The position numbers were made by a program, and so were the translations under genes. The notes under the pieces are model-generated. The model ran no database searches, was not told where the DNA came from, and saw only the letters and a program-made list of their open reading frames with translations. Shown in pieces: positions 33,297 through 46,600 of a DNA stretch of 64,000 bases. Every line of letters begins with the position of its first letter. Position 1 is the stretch's first letter. Source of the stretch: Citrus sinensis (Eukaryota; Streptophyta; Magnoliopsida; Sapindales; Rutaceae); contig NC_068560.1 in assembly GCF_022201045.2 (NCBI RefSeq), positions 6,046,001 to 6,110,000 of the forward strand, written 5' to 3'.

Positions 33297-36110
33297 TAGT
33301 GAGTATATGTTCGGTAGAACAATCTTTATAAAAACAAAGTTTTAATAAATATATTATCTTAACATTTAAATAAAATTAATTTATTTTTCCAAACAATATG
33401 ATAAAAAATTATAAAATTGAATCATTCAAAATTCTTTTTAACTAGTCAAACGATGAATCACAATGAACATAGATTTTATACAAGATAAAGTTAGCTTATA
33501 AGTTTCAATATAGATTTTATAACAAGCAAGAGCAAAACAAAGTTAAAGAAGAGCATAGCCAGTTATCACCGAGTCATGACTCCAGCAAAAATTGAGAGCA
33601 GCCAAAAGAAAATCCATTGCTCGCTGTATAAATGTTCAAATTTCAATCTTTCATAAGTAGGCATCCATTCTTTTGCTTCTTGAAAAATCATATGATCTAA
33701 CTTGGATACTTTTTGTTGTTTTCACTCTGTAGAAATGCCCAAACACCTGTTTAATAATCCCTTTAATTTGAACAAATGAAACTAACTAGGTCCCTAAACA
33801 CCCATTGAGTTTGCAGTATTTTCATGTAGTCAACGGAACGAAATTTTGTAACAATTTCTTATTTTTTAAAAGTAATTTCATGTGTATTTAATTATATTGA
33901 TCTGAACTAATCAAATGTAAGGTGATTTAAGAAGATGAAGGGGGAAAAAAGGAGTTTACGGAAGTAGAAACGAAGAAGAGGAAGTAGAAATGGTGAAAGA
34001 AGACGATGAAAAGAAGAAAGGACGAAGAAGATGCAGTATAAAAGAAAGATTTTTTAAAATTGTTTATTTTTCATGTCTTGAAGTTTGTTCTGGGGATTAT
34101 TTTGTAGAATAAAAAAAACGTGTATAAGTTGTTCTCTACTTTATTAATACTTGGAATAACATGTTTTACCTATTATGAAAACTTCTAGAATATTATTAGA
34201 CATATAAACGCACAACATATAAAATTTTCAAGCCATTTGGACAACTCTATGATTGATTTTCACTGAATTGAACTAAACAAATCAAAACTGCCTTTTTAAT
34301 TCACACAGAAACAGTTGAGCTTTGGTGATTTATTAAAATTAAAATACTCAATATGTTGCTTCCACAACATAATTACACATATGACTCTATAACATATTAA
34401 AATTTCCAGACATTCTGAGATCACTAAGCTAATGTTTCATAAGATCAAACACAAGTGAACAGTTATGTCAAGGGGTTTACTACTAAAGCAGTAGAGTTTG
34501 AAAAATCATTAAGAAGAAAATAAAACCAAAAGTTCAATTACCATGGAACTTTCCATACTTAAAATAGACATATTGAAGTTTAATATCACAAAATTTCAGC
34601 TCATTTCGACACCATTAGATTATCCATTTATAACAACAAATATGGTACATACATAGTTTCTGATAAATTCCAACAGCAACTGACCAATTTGACAAATTTG
34701 TAGAAAATCAACTATTACTTCAATTCATTCCAAAATCTCCAGACTCGAAATATACAACTCAGCTTTTATTACTCAAAATTTCAAGCGAATCAAGCATCAT
34801 TTAGTCATATTTCGAAACAATCAAAGTTATGATAACAATCCAACAATCTTTAAATTTTCTGCAGAGTCAGTAAACTATTTCTCATCTTTTCACTTCACTA
34901 ATCAATTTTCTAGTAAATTTAGACATGTAAAACCAACAACAACCTTACTTTTCAATTTTGAAATAACAAAATATCAGTTGCACAAAGTTACCTACCAAAA
35001 TCACAAGCTTTAACTTCCTAGCCTCTTAATAAAGCTTTCTGTCACCTTCGCAAGTATTAACCACAGCCTTGACATTACCAAAAGCCTGCCCAAAACCTAA
35101 AAGATCAAAGAAATGATAATCAATCACACTTCCATTAACAAAGTCATAAGAGATTATTTAAAAATTGAGGCGTTTTACCTTTTAAACGAATAGCTCAAGT
35201 CCAAACTTCCAATCTGTAGCACTACATAATTGAAACATACAACCATCGGTCAAGAAATAACCCAAAACAACTTAAAAATAAATGCTGGTGACCATACGGC
35301 ATCAATATATCGCATTAAATCATCAAGCAACAGTATATGATGGTGTGTCTCCAAAAACATCAATAAAATTTGTGGAAAACAGGAAATAACAACTTAAAAA
35401 TAATAAAATAAATATCAACACATAAAATAAGATTGGTCAAAAAAATAAAAAAATAAAAAAAGAAGCTGAATGGGTAATTTACCAAATTACTGAGTACCCA
35501 TCTTAAGTATTCCGAACAATGAGTGCGGAGCTTTAAACAGGCAAACAACACCAAAAACCAAACAAGAAAAAATTAGCATATCCAGAGAAAAATAACACCT
35601 AATAAAAAACCAAACCTCAAAACATCAACTTTAAAAAAAAAATTTAACTTGTTTTGACGGTTTTCGCTGGCGGCTTTGGGCAGCTCACGCGGCAACGATT
35701 TCGATCAAAGCCAGGATGACGGCGGTGAAGGCTGAAGAACTGATGGTATAGAAAACGGTTAGATAGAAATAATGGTGGACGGTTGGAAAAGCAGCAACAG
35801 ATGTGATACCAGCTTTGTCTCTCTCTAGCTCTCGTATACAAACTAAATACTTGGGTAGATGGATCCGATTGGTTGATTGGTGCGAGAGAGACAATGGGTT
35901 TGATTTTAGGTGATGAGCAAAGAAATCAGATGGGATCAATTATGGATTTCAAAGAGGGAAGAAATTTTAGGGATTTCCCTCTTGAAAAACGAAGAAATCA
36001 AATTGGTGAGAGAGAGGGGGAAAAAAGGAATGAGAGAAATTTAGGGATTTCTCAAGTTGAGAATCAGCATCTCAAGTTGCCTTTCTTTTTCTATCTTTAT
36101 TGAATATAAC
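33297..36110. other. Long non-coding stretch, no gene recognised
   Basis: AT-rich with a purine tract at 33925-34035. The part 34180-35600 reads like non-coding retroelement or intron sequence but has no LTR boundaries I can see. Frames near 35645-35940 are short and unrecognised. Confidence 0.35.
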
Positions 36111-36112
36111 AT

Positions 36113-36155
36113 ATCAAACTGTTAGATTCATTTTAGTTGAATCTAACAGTTTGAT
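36113..36155. repeat. Perfect 18-bp inverted repeat with 7-base loop
   Basis: ATCAAACTGTTAGATTCA (36113-36130) and its exact reverse complement (36138-36155) are separated by TTTTAGT. It would form a stable hairpin. Confidence 0.95.
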
Positions 36156-36288
36156 TTCAATTTTCGGTATGCTGCCGAGACTTAGTGCCCGACATTTTAA
36201 CTTTAGCCAGGTCTAATATAACACACATAATCTACTTCTTAAGATTCAAAAGAAAAAAAAAATTCAACTTCCACAATTCATACAAAAA

Positions 36289-36357
36289 AACTCAACCCTT
36301 CGACCGCAAGAATAAAGCAAGAAAACTTAACCCTTCGACCGCAAGAATAAAGCAAGT
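36289..36357. repeat. 35-bp tandem duplication
   Basis: CCCTTCGACCGCAAGAATAA followed by AGCAAG occurs twice in a row, joined by AAAACTTAA or a similar short spacer; otherwise the copies are identical. Confidence 0.9.
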
Positions 36358-36516
36358 CTATGTTTGTAAATTAAATTTTATTATTTTAAAGATCCCATCA
36401 TCTGAAAATTCCGTAATACTCTCTGGTCAATCTTTCACTGACTAATCATCTTGGAAAAATTAAAGAAAACCAATTTCATAAAATAAGAAACACTAACATA
36501 ACCTTAAACGGTCTTA

Positions 36517-38500
36517 ATGGCCTCTCCGGTCGCCGGTGATGGCAACCAGCCAAAAAAACAGTTAAATAACTATCTCTCAATGACCTCTCCCACCCCCCCA
36601 ATAACCTTAAACGGTCTTAATGGCCTCTCCGGGTTGCCATCACCGATCTCCACCCTCTCCGCCGAAGAACGAATTAACCTGAGTTTAAACCCCCCTAAGA
36701 AATCATTTAGACAACCCCCAAAATTCACCAATGACCCACCGCCTAACGTCCAGTTGCCACCACCGCGAATCAAAATGCTCTAGCGGCAAACTGTCCACAA
36801 TCTATCCACACAACCACCACATATCTCTCCAAACCACTCCCATGCAGACCCTCAATCTCAAACCCAACCCCATGCAAGCCAACCACCAACATCCACTGTC
36901 GCTATCCTTTCGAAACTTCAGCAACCTTTAACCACACCTGATGCCGTAAGTGGCATCAATGATTATGAATGTTGTTGTGAGGTAGCAAAATCATCCCTTC
37001 ATTCACTAGAAGAAGGGGAAGAAAGCATTGCTCGAGACGAGCCGGTTCTCATCTCGTCGGCTAACGGTAATGGCAACCAGCCACCACCGACTCCTCCCTT
37101 CACTTCCAGAAATGAACCTCCTTTTCTTAAGATATCTCAAAGGCAATTCCACTCAAAGTACAGGAGTCAACCGCCAGCTACCCAACCCCAACAGCCCCAA
37201 ACTACCGCAAACACACTGCCATCGTCATTCCTTCAACAACCAACTCCAACCACCATCGTCATCCCTTCAACAGCCAACTCCAAGCTATCATCACTAGACT
37301 TGGTGAATAGGTCTTCATCTCAAGCCAACCAGCCACCAGCCTCTAGCCCGCAGCCAACACAGCCCACACATGACCATTCAGGAGATGCACATCTTGCCAT
37401 TAGTCAAACTCAAGCCAAATCCATTTGCGAAATAAATCCTAACACCCAGCCCTCCTGAATACCCTCCACACTCTTATTAAATAACCCCCAAAATGATCTG
37501 TTAATCCAAAATACCACTCAGCCCACGTCCGCACCCTCATATGCCTCAGTTTTAAATTACGTCCCCAATTTGAATCAAAATAAACCCACTAAAAAATCTT
37601 TCGTGGATATTATGAACGACCAAACCAGCTCGACAATTCTGACCAAGACCGTCACTTCGTTCGACGGAGAGCCTAACGTGCAATTTTCCATTGCAGAAAT
37701 TCAAGCGATAGCCATTCTTATCAAGCTGACATTGGTAGGTAAATTTTCTTACAACAGACCTAGTATTGAATTAATTCGTAAATTTTTTAATACTTTGAGA
37801 TTGAAGGGAACTTCTAAGGTGTCTTTTTTAGATAATTGACATGTGTTAATTTAATTGGATGTTGAGGAGGACTACTCCCGTCTATGGGTTAGGCAGACAT
37901 GGTACATCAATGGGAGTGCCATTAGAATTTTTAAATGGACCACCGATTTTCGATGTTCCGAGGAGTCCCCTATAGTCCCAGTATGGATTTCATTCCTTAC
38001 TTGCCTGTCCATTTCATGTATTGTAAAGAAGTAATATTTTCTATTGCATTAGCTATTGGTAAACCATTGCAAATTGACCAAGCTATTTCCTCTTTAGCTC
38101 GCCCTTCTATAGGTAGGGTGTTAATGGAGTATGATGTCACTCAACCTCCGTTGCCACGGATATGAATCGGTGTGAGAGATTTTGGATTTTGGCAGAGTGT
38201 AATTTTTTAGAAAACCCCACTCTATTGTGCTTCCTGCAAGCAGCTTGACCATACATTGAGACGTGTTATGTGACCAATTCGGGGCTCCGTCCCTAGTGGC
38301 CAAGTGGGAACTGGCAGACCAGAGTAGATAATAAGAAGTCTGAAGCTCTGCCGTTAAATACTGCACAACCCTTAGATACTCCACGACCTGAGTCTTTCAT
38401 CACTAAGCAGATTGCAGATGCGGGGTCTCTGATTGTCTTACCTACAAGGAACTGAGCTAATGCTACAAACTCTACTTCCATTCAGGAGCCGATTGGCTAG
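36517..38500 (+). pseudogene. LINE ORF1 (DUF4283 / CCHC zinc knuckle) pseudogene
   Basis: A Pro/Gln/Ser-rich N-terminal region starts at 36517 and, after several frame changes, leads to a DUF4283-like domain. Its blocks include KKSFVDIMND, LVGKFSYNRPSIELIRKFF, LRLKGTSKVSFLDN, EDYSRLWVRQTWYING and IGKPLQIDQAISSLARPSIGRV (37590-38160). A zinc knuckle CX2CX4HX4C (CASCKQLDHTLRRC) follows at about 38228-38270. Stop codons (for example near 37838 and 37854) and frameshifts make it dead. No reverse transcriptase follows, so ORF2 is missing. A 31-bp phrase TAACCTTAAACGGTCTTAAT...CTCTCCGG is duplicated at about 36499 and 36601. Confidence 0.75.
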
Positions 38501-39588
38501 GATGTCACGACTCATGATTCTAGGATCCGAGAACCTGGTGAGTATAATCCACATCTTCATCGAGCATCTAGCACATATTTTAGGCATTACAATTCTCATG
38601 CTAATAATGATGATTGTTCTGACGAGCACTTGGCAAATAATGACCACTTTCTGTCTACACCTGAGAATTATGAGAGAATTGACTCTAACCCTGATTTTAG
38701 CTTTGTCGATCATTCAAAAAAGGGCATTAAATTACTTGTCGGCCGCAAGTATCGTAAGAGATATTATCACCGTCTGCATTAGTCATTTTATTATGTGGCT
38801 TCTATTAGGTTATGCCTTAATCATTTCTTTTACTGTTATATTTTTTCTCTTGATTGGAGGTTTTGGTTTATGTTCCCCTCCACATGTATTTTTCATTATC
38901 TATTCTAAATGACAGATAGAGGTCCCGCCTAATCCCCCACCAATAAGTGGTATTCACATAAAAAAATAAGATAAAAAAACTAACAGTTATTCAAAAAGAC
39001 AATGAAACATTAAATGAATAAACCAATGCTAATGCTTTGATTAAAAAGGCATCAATTTTCTTATCCAAAAAAATATATATATCAATGTGTCAAATTAATA
39101 ACTTTAATACAAAAAATAAAACCAAGTGCCCATTAATCTATCACAAATAGACAATAGAAAAAATAAATGAGCAAAATAATACATCATCCACAAATTTTCA
39201 AGAGAACCTTTTATTCTTACAATCTAAGGTAAAATCTTTAACATTTGATTTTACCAATGCGTACCATAATAATTCACAAATGAAATACGAAAGTTAACAA
39301 AAGATTTAAATCACTTAACAAGCATCTCACCTCTAAGCCATTCTCATGTAAATCCTAATGCCTCAAAACTCTATGTCCTCACGTACCTTTCCTGCTATAG
39401 TTTCTTCACAGCATCGAAATGATCTCATCACCTAAATTATCCCCTCATGAGATATAAATGAAACTAATTTAAATTAAGAAGTAGTTACTAGTAAATTATT
39501 TTACTAATTTTTAATACTACATTAAAAGTTTGCTTAAGATATGTATTCACCCATAAACTGAAATAAATTATAGTCCTAAGGGAGAGGG
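38501..39588. other. Probable tail of the LINE fragment and AT-rich DNA
   Basis: 38700-38920 still reads like the basic ORF1 C-terminus and 3' untranslated part of the LINE (GRKYRKRYYHRLH). After that the sequence is AT-rich with no gene. Confidence 0.4.
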
Positions 39589-39943
39589 TGAAAATAAACT
39601 TAAATATGATTTTCATATGGAAGTATAACATAACATGCCTATAAAAATCAAGAGTAGAAATTTAGAATCGAACCTCCAGATATGGATATATTCTGCGAAT
39701 ATTTGATACTTCTGAGTCTTTTGTAATCACAAGCAATGGTGTAGCATAAGATTGATTACATGGCCCAAGAACCAAACACCACTCTTATAATTGCATTTAA
39801 CTCATCTTTCCATCAAAGATGAAGAGGTGGGAAATTTTCAAGGCAGTTGTCAATTGGCAAAACGTGGCAAACTTTTGCTTAATGAAATTTTGGACCATAT
39901 ATTGGAATCATTCTTGCAAGACACATCAGCAGCCACATGTTCT
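39589..39943 (-). repeat. Left (3') LTR copy of the old copia element
   Basis: About 355 bp, aligning along its length with 53284-53634 (shared GAAGAGGTGGGAAATTTTCA, CAAACTTTTGCTTAAT, AAGACACATCAGCAGCCACA). Its outer CA end has mutated. It abuts a copia gag fragment rather than a polypurine tract, so sequence was lost between them. Confidence 0.7.
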
Positions 39944-40420
39944 GAACTCAAACCTGCTAAGAATTTAAATACACGCCCTTTTTCTAACATCTTCTTGTAT
40001 TTAGCACTATCAACAGTACTTTCCCACTCGCCATCATAGTAGTGATCTAACTCTTGCCATAAGCCCTTCAAAAAATTGTAGTATTTAGTCACTCCTTGAC
40101 TACCTTTTTTGGTTTCTCGAATTTTGGTTTTCAGATCATAAATCTGAGCCGAATTTCCCAAATCAGAATAGGTCTCGGTGACAGCATCCCACAAATCCTT
40201 TGCTGTTGGAAGAAACAAGTAAGTTTGACCTATCTCAGGTTCCATTAAATTCACTAACCATGACATGATCATTGAGTTGTCAGCATCCCAAGTTGGAAAC
40301 TTTGGGTCTTCTTCAGTTGGTTCTTTAATTGAACCAGTAAAGTAACCAATCTTCCATTTACCTCTGATAAACATCTTCACAGATTGGAACCACTAAAGAA
40401 AAGTTTGACCATTCAATTTA
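39944..40420 (-). pseudogene. Ty1/copia gag N-terminal fragment (second copia element)
   Basis: Minus-strand frame with SVKMFIRGKWKIGYFTG, MIMSWLVNLMEPEIGQTYLF, KDLWDAVTETYSD, IYDLKTKI and YYNFLKGLWQELDHY, then FKFLAGLSSE. This is the classic copia gag N-terminal domain (UBN2_3-like). An in-frame stop lies upstream of the QSVKMF block, and the C-terminus is cut off by the LTR at 39943, so it is non-functional. Confidence 0.85.
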
Positions 40421-40580
40421 TGGGTTGTGATATGAAGGATGGACTATCATTAGAAACATAACTTGATGGTTGTAGATGCCGTTGCGACTGCTCTGAAGAT
40501 AACTCAGAAGTTCTTGCTTGCTATTCTTTGACATTGGTATTCAAATAGAATTGATAACTAAACCCAAGAATCAAAGAGCG

Positions 40581-40592
40581 GCTCTGATACCA
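40581..40592 (-). other. Primer-binding site of second copia element
   Basis: TGGTATCAGAGC on the minus strand, immediately beside the LTR that begins at 40593. Confidence 0.75.
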
Positions 40593-40816
40593 TGAGAAAA
40601 TTATTGAAGAAATATGTATCTCATTTTCTTATTTTTACAATAGGATTACATAATACATATATATAGATTCTAAACTACGTAACGTACAAGAGTAGGAAAG
40701 TAAACAACTAACTGCAGACCAAGAAATAAGGAAACAAACTCTATCTAAAAATTAAAATTCTATCCTTATCTTTTTTCCTTAAAAATAGGATAGAAACCAA
40801 GTGACTTTTCCACACA
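40593..40816 (-). repeat. Short LTR of second copia element, about 224 bp
   Basis: On the minus strand it starts TGTG(G) near 40816 and ends TTTTCTCA at 40593 next to the primer site. It has a TATA-like TATATATATG and an AATAAG near its end. It interrupts an older copia gag just after LEVDM. The left boundary is uncertain by a few bases. Confidence 0.6.
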
Positions 40817-41045
40817 TGTCAACCTCAAGAAGTTTCAACTGAGCTGCAATATCCTTCATCTGCATGATGTGCTCACATATGCCTCTGACGCCGACGACCT
40901 TTATAGGTGAAAGCTTCATTATTAGGGTGCTGGCTAGTGCCTTATCTGAGGTTATAAATTGCACATCAATAGCCTTCAGTAATGCCCAGACAACATTATG
41001 CTGATTAACTAAACCATGAGTAACAACATAGATTTTAGTCATTAT
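40817..41045 (-). pseudogene. Middle of gag of the old copia element
   Basis: Minus-strand frame MTKIYVVTHGLVNQHN...LLKAIDVQFITSDKALAST...VRGICEHIMQMKDIAAQLKLLEVDM, a UBN2-type copia gag block. Its start joins the segment that ends at 51918-51922 across the solo LTR, with the 5-bp duplication ATTAT (41041-41045, 51918-51922). Confidence 0.75.
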
Positions 41046-41139
41046 TGATGTGAATCCCACAATGAAACTTTGAAACCCACACTTAATTTGTAGTTTCAAC
41101 TTCCCAAGAAAGTTCTAACAGATTTATGACAAATAAAAT

Positions 41140-43405
41140 TGAAACGACCCGCCCCGCAACCTCCCCCAGGGCGAGTCTATCTAAACTCGTAAAATCGAAT
41201 TAATAACAATTCTATAAAAATTTCGGCAGAGTCTCCCTTATAAATAAAACATATCCAACCCTGCAATTGACAAAATAACACTCCCGAAATAATTTAATAA
41301 CCAAACATCCTCCATAACCAACTTCTCAAACCAACTTCTCAAATATCACCAAAATCATCCGAATATTAAAATACAACGATTATCCTTAATAACATAAAAT
41401 AATAACACAAATTTCGAATATAATAATAAAATCCACGACTTCTAGCACCATCACGTGACCACAATATCAAACTAACGTTCACTACTGGGTTGACTGATGT
41501 ACCTGTAAATCTCCTGTGGGGGGAAAAATATAATAAAAGAGGGGTGAGTATAAAACTCAGTGAGCTCAGTGAGTGGATAGTAGGTGCTGATACTTTAATA
41601 AATTATTCAAAATCATTTAATCTTTCTCAAATCTTTTCTTAAATCAATTTCAATTTCGTAAATCAATTCTCAAATCAATTTCTCAAAATATCATAAACTC
41701 ATTTAATTCAAATTGAATAACTACAATAATAAATCTGCATAAAATCGATGGAATCACCATACTCATATTAAATACTGAATACTAAAAACTGTCATCAAAC
41801 AAGTACCCAAGGGATAATCTGATCATATCCGGGCTACAACGGCCAGGCAATAACGCACTATCTGGGTAACGTCACGCCCCGGAGCCACAACGGATAGATG
41901 GGGACGATCTCATCTCATATCTCATATCTCTTATCTCATATATCTGTACTGTGCATGCATAAGCCCCCAAAAGGCAAAAGCGCCCGAACACACGGCCCAA
42001 AGCCTCTATGTGTGTCCCGACGGGCCCCAAAGGCCTCTATCTCATCTTATCTGTATCTCTTTTCTGTATCTCTTTTTATCTGTATCTCTGTATCTGGAGG
42101 GAAGGGTACTGTCTAATGATTTCAAAACTGATAGTAAACATATGATCCCATCTGAAATCTCATTTTCTTTCTATTCAACATATCTCAAGTCTGCTCAATT
42201 CTAATATCATGCTTTTACTCAAAAACGCTAATAAAATCATAAATCGAACTCATTCTCAATTATAATAAATATCAACACATAAATAAAAGTCAATTCGCTG
42301 GAAAATCATTAAATCAACGCATTAAACATTTATTTCTCAAACATACTGTACTATATAAGAAAATCAGCATATACTATGAAAATAGGTTTTGTATATTCCA
42401 CTCACAGTGATGATGTCTAGACTCAGTATCAACAACGTCCGCGGGTAGATTCTCGTTCGCGGATGCGGATCCTCCTAATCACGGAAAACACCATAATTAT
42501 TCTCCGTAAAAACCAATTAATATAATAAATCTCGAAACAAATATCTATTAACGATAAACTAGTCCCGCATGTATAAAATTACCAAAATGCCCCTATAGGC
42601 CAAAATTACCAAAATACCCCAACATCAATATTTTACCAACTTATCCTCAAACTTCATGATTTTACCAAATTATCCTCATATTCGTTAATACCCATATTGT
42701 CCTCAATTCAGATTACATAAATTAATCACATTGTCCGAAATTACGAAATTACCCTCAGGGCATAAAATTACCGAAATGTCCACTGATTACATAAAATTAC
42801 AAATTCACCCCAAAGTTTCATGAATTTACCGAATTGCCCCTGCCGGTCAACGGTGACCGGACTTCAGTCAACGATGACGGGGAGCTTAGGTCTGCTAGTT
42901 CCGGCCTCGATGAATCCAACGGTGGTGGCAGTGAGTCGCCACGCGCGCTACCGGCGGCGGATCGAAGTTCCAAAGTTCCGCAAATTTTCGGAGATCATTC
43001 GGCGAGTTCCGGGCGTCCCCGGCGGTCGTTGCTGGTCGGGAAATGTTGCTGGGGATGTGAGGAACCAGTTCCAAGTGGTGGCGCGTCACAACTCCGGCGG
43101 GATCAACGGCAACGAAAACGGGTCGAAGCCGCGACTTTTCGAGCTCGATCACCGGCGTTCTGGCCAGTTTCCGGCGACGATAACAGCAGGGATACGATGG
43201 TCTGCTTCCAAGCTTCAGATCGGTACCAAGCACGGCCGGTAAAGTGGCTGGAGTTGGGAGAAATCGTTGGGTCAATCCGCGGGTTACTGGGTCGGGTTCT
43301 CGGGTCAACGGGTCTGACTTCTCTCTCTATCTGTCTCTCTCTTCTCGGGTTCTTTCTCTCTAAAATGGAAAACCCGTTTCCCTCTTTCCAGTTATACAAT
43401 TCTGC

Positions 43406-43442
<37 letters not shown>

Positions 43443-43618
43443 CTTAATACAAATTAAGCGAATTTCAGACCCGTTACGAAAATAAAATCCGACCATCGGC
43501 GCGTATAATCGAGCTCAATTTATCCCAATTAAACTATAGTGACGAAATTAAAAATTAATAGAGAAGAGGAAAATAAAAATCAGCACTTTATTAAGAAAGT
43601 CCAAGTGCGTATATTACA
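41140..43618 (-). repeat. 3' LTR of Tekay-like element (2479 bp)
   Basis: Minus strand starts TGTAATATACG and ends GGTCGTTTCA. Sub-features are a poly-T/A run (43409-43439), a TATCT-rich stretch (41909-42080) and repeated AAAATTACC(A/G)AAATGYCC phrases (42580-42840). GC-rich 140-207 codon frames on both strands (42820-43457) are repeated in the other LTR and are not considered genes. Confidence 0.95.
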
Positions 43619-43653
43619 ATCCTCCCCCCTTATAAAAATTTCGTCCCCGAAAT

Positions 43654-46600
43654 TTACACATTTGTTGAGAACATGTGAGGGTATTGAGCTCGCATTAAGT
43701 CTTCGCGTTCCCAAGTCGCTTCTTCTCTTGTGTGATTCCTCCACAACACTTTTACTAATGAAATAGTTCTTGAACGCAAGACTTGATGCTTCTGTTCTAG
43801 AATTTCCACGGGCTCTTCTTCATAACTCAAATCTTCTTTCAGCTCAATTGGTTGTCTCGACAACACATGACTAGGATCATACACATACTTCCGGAGCATC
43901 GAAACATGAAAGACATTGTGGATTCTAGATAACTCAGGTGTTAGAGCTAATCGGTATGCCAACGGACCAATACGCTCCACAATTTCATAAGGTCCAATGT
44001 ATCGTGGACTCAACTTCCCACGCTTCCCAAAACGAAGTACCCCTTTCCAAGGAGATATCCGTATAAAAACCTTGTCACCCACTTCAAACTCAAGTTCTCG
44101 CCTACGCTTATCTGCATAGCTCTTTTGTCTGTTCTGGGCTGCCTTTAATCTTTCCCGAATAAGCTGTATCTTCTCACTAGTATTTTGAACCAATTCGGGA
44201 CCAAAAAGTTTCTGCTCTCCAACCTCATCCCAACATACGGGAGTTCTGCATTTCCTGCCATACAAGGCCTCATAAGGTGCCATCTTAATGCTAGCTTGAT
44301 AACTGTTATTGTAAGCAAACTCCATCAAGGGTAAATAAATGTCCCAACTACCCTTAAACTCCAAAATACAAGCTCGTAACATATCCTCCAGGGTCTGAAT
44401 AGTACGCTCTGACTGACCATCAGTCTGTGGGTGAAAAGCTGTACTGAAATTCAACTTGGTGCCCATAGCCTTTTGCAAGCTTGTCCAGAACTTAGAAGTA
44501 AATCTGGAATCTCTATCTGAAATAATAGACACAGGTGCTCCGTGAAGTCGAACTATCTCTGCCACAAAAATATTCCCCAACTTGTCCATCGAATACGTGG
44601 TCTTGAATGGTAAAAAGTGAGTAGATTTGGTAAGTCGATCAACAACTACCCAAACACTATCATGACCACTCTGAGTACGTGGAAGTCCCGTTACAAAATC
44701 CATGGTAATGTGCTCCCATTTCCACTCAGGGATAGGAAGCGGCTGAGAAAACCCTGCAGGTCTCTGATGTTCAGCCTTAATCTGCTGACAAACTAAACAC
44801 CGAGATACAAATTCAGCTATCTCTCTCTTCATACCTTGCCACCAATAATGATCTCTCAAGGTACGGTACATCTTCGTACTACCAGGATGCATAGCATAAG
44901 CTGAACAATGAGCTTCTTCCATGATCTCCTTTTTCAACTCTTTAATGTCGGGTACACAAAGTCGATTACCCATAACTAAAACGCCATCATCTCTCACCGC
45001 AAAATCAGTTCGTAAGTCTTTTTGCACATCCTCTTTCAACTTCAGTAACTGCAAATCCTGATCTTGCATCTGATGAACTTTATCAATCAAAGTCGGCCTC
45101 ACTCGAAAATTAGCTATTAAAGCTCTGCAATTATCAACTTCCAATTCAACTCCCAAAGATCTCAACTCAATCAATAACGGCATGTATGTCCCTCGCAAGT
45201 GAGCTATAGAGCTAAAAGACTTCCTGCTTAGCGCATCAGCTACCACATTCGCTTTGCCCGGATGAAAATCAATGGTACAATCATAGTCTTTAATCAGCTC
45301 AATCCATCTTCTCTGTCTCAAATTCAACTCCTTCTGAGTAAACAAATACTTCAAGCTCTTGTGATCAGTAAAAATCTGACATGTTGCTCCATATAAGTAA
45401 TGCCTCCATATCTTGAGTGCAAACACCACTGCTGCTAGCTCTAAATCATGAGTTGGGTAATTTTGTTCATGCTTCTTAAGTTGTCTTGAAGCATAAGCCA
45501 CTACTTTCCCATACTGCATTAGCACACAACCCAATCCTTGCCTGGATGCATCACTGTATACTACAAACCCTTCATTACCCGATGGAAGTGTAAGAACTGG
45601 TGCTGAAGTAAGGCATGCCTTGAGTTCTTGAAAACCCTTTTCACAATCATCGTTCCACTGGAACTTAGCATTCTTTCTGGTTAACCTTGTCAGAGGAATA
45701 GCAATCTTGGAGAATCCTTCCACAAATCTCCGATAATAGCCAGCTAATCCAAGAAAACTTCGAACTTCAGTCACATTTGTAGGTCGTTCCCAATTTACAA
45801 CTGCTTCGATCTTTTGAGGATCAACATAAATTCCTTCAGCTGATATCACATGGCCTAGAAATACTACTTTATCCAACCAGAACTCACACTTGCTGAACTT
45901 AGCGTACAATTGCTTTTGCCTTAAAGTCTGCAAAATAGTCCGCAAGTGTTCCTCATGTTCCTCCTGACTCCGAGAATACACCAAAATGTCGTCGATAAAC
46001 ACAATCACAAATCGATCCAGATAAGGGCGAAATACCCTATTCATAAGATCCATAAAAGCCGCTGGGGCATTAGTCAACCCAAATGGCATCACTAAAAACT
46101 CATAATGTCCATAACGAGTTCTAAATGCTGTTTTAGGAACATCGGCCTCTTTAATTCTAAGCTGATGATATCCCGAGCGCAAATCGATCTTAGAAAACAC
46201 CTTTGCTCCCTGAAGTTGATCAAACAAGTCATCGATGCGCGGAAGTGGATATTTATTACGCACTGTAACTTTATTCAACTGCCTATAGTCAATGCAGAGT
46301 CTAAGAGTACCATCCTTTTTCTTAACAAACAACACCGGAGCTCCCCACGGAGATACACTAGGTCTAATAAACTCTTTATCCACCAATTCTTGCAGTTGAA
46401 TCTTAAGTTCCTTTAATTCAGCTGGAGCCATCCTATATGGTGCTATAGATATAGGAGCCGTCCCAGGGACTAAATCAATAGAAAACTCAATCTCTCTATG
46501 AAGTGGCATCCCCGGAAGTTCATCTGGAAATACATCTGAAAACTCTTGGACTACTGGAATATCCTCCAATCTCAACTCCCGAACTCCAGTGGCTATTACA

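Noticed and set aside
36113..36155. Hairpin as an intrinsic transcription terminator
   Set aside because: The organism is a plant and there is no following U-tract; kept only as an unexplained inverted repeat.
42820..43457. Overlapping 137-207 codon frames on both strands in the Tekay LTRs (repeated at 50192-50867)
   Set aside because: They lie in GC-rich LTR sequence, overlap on both strands, resemble no protein and end in a poly-T run; open by composition only.
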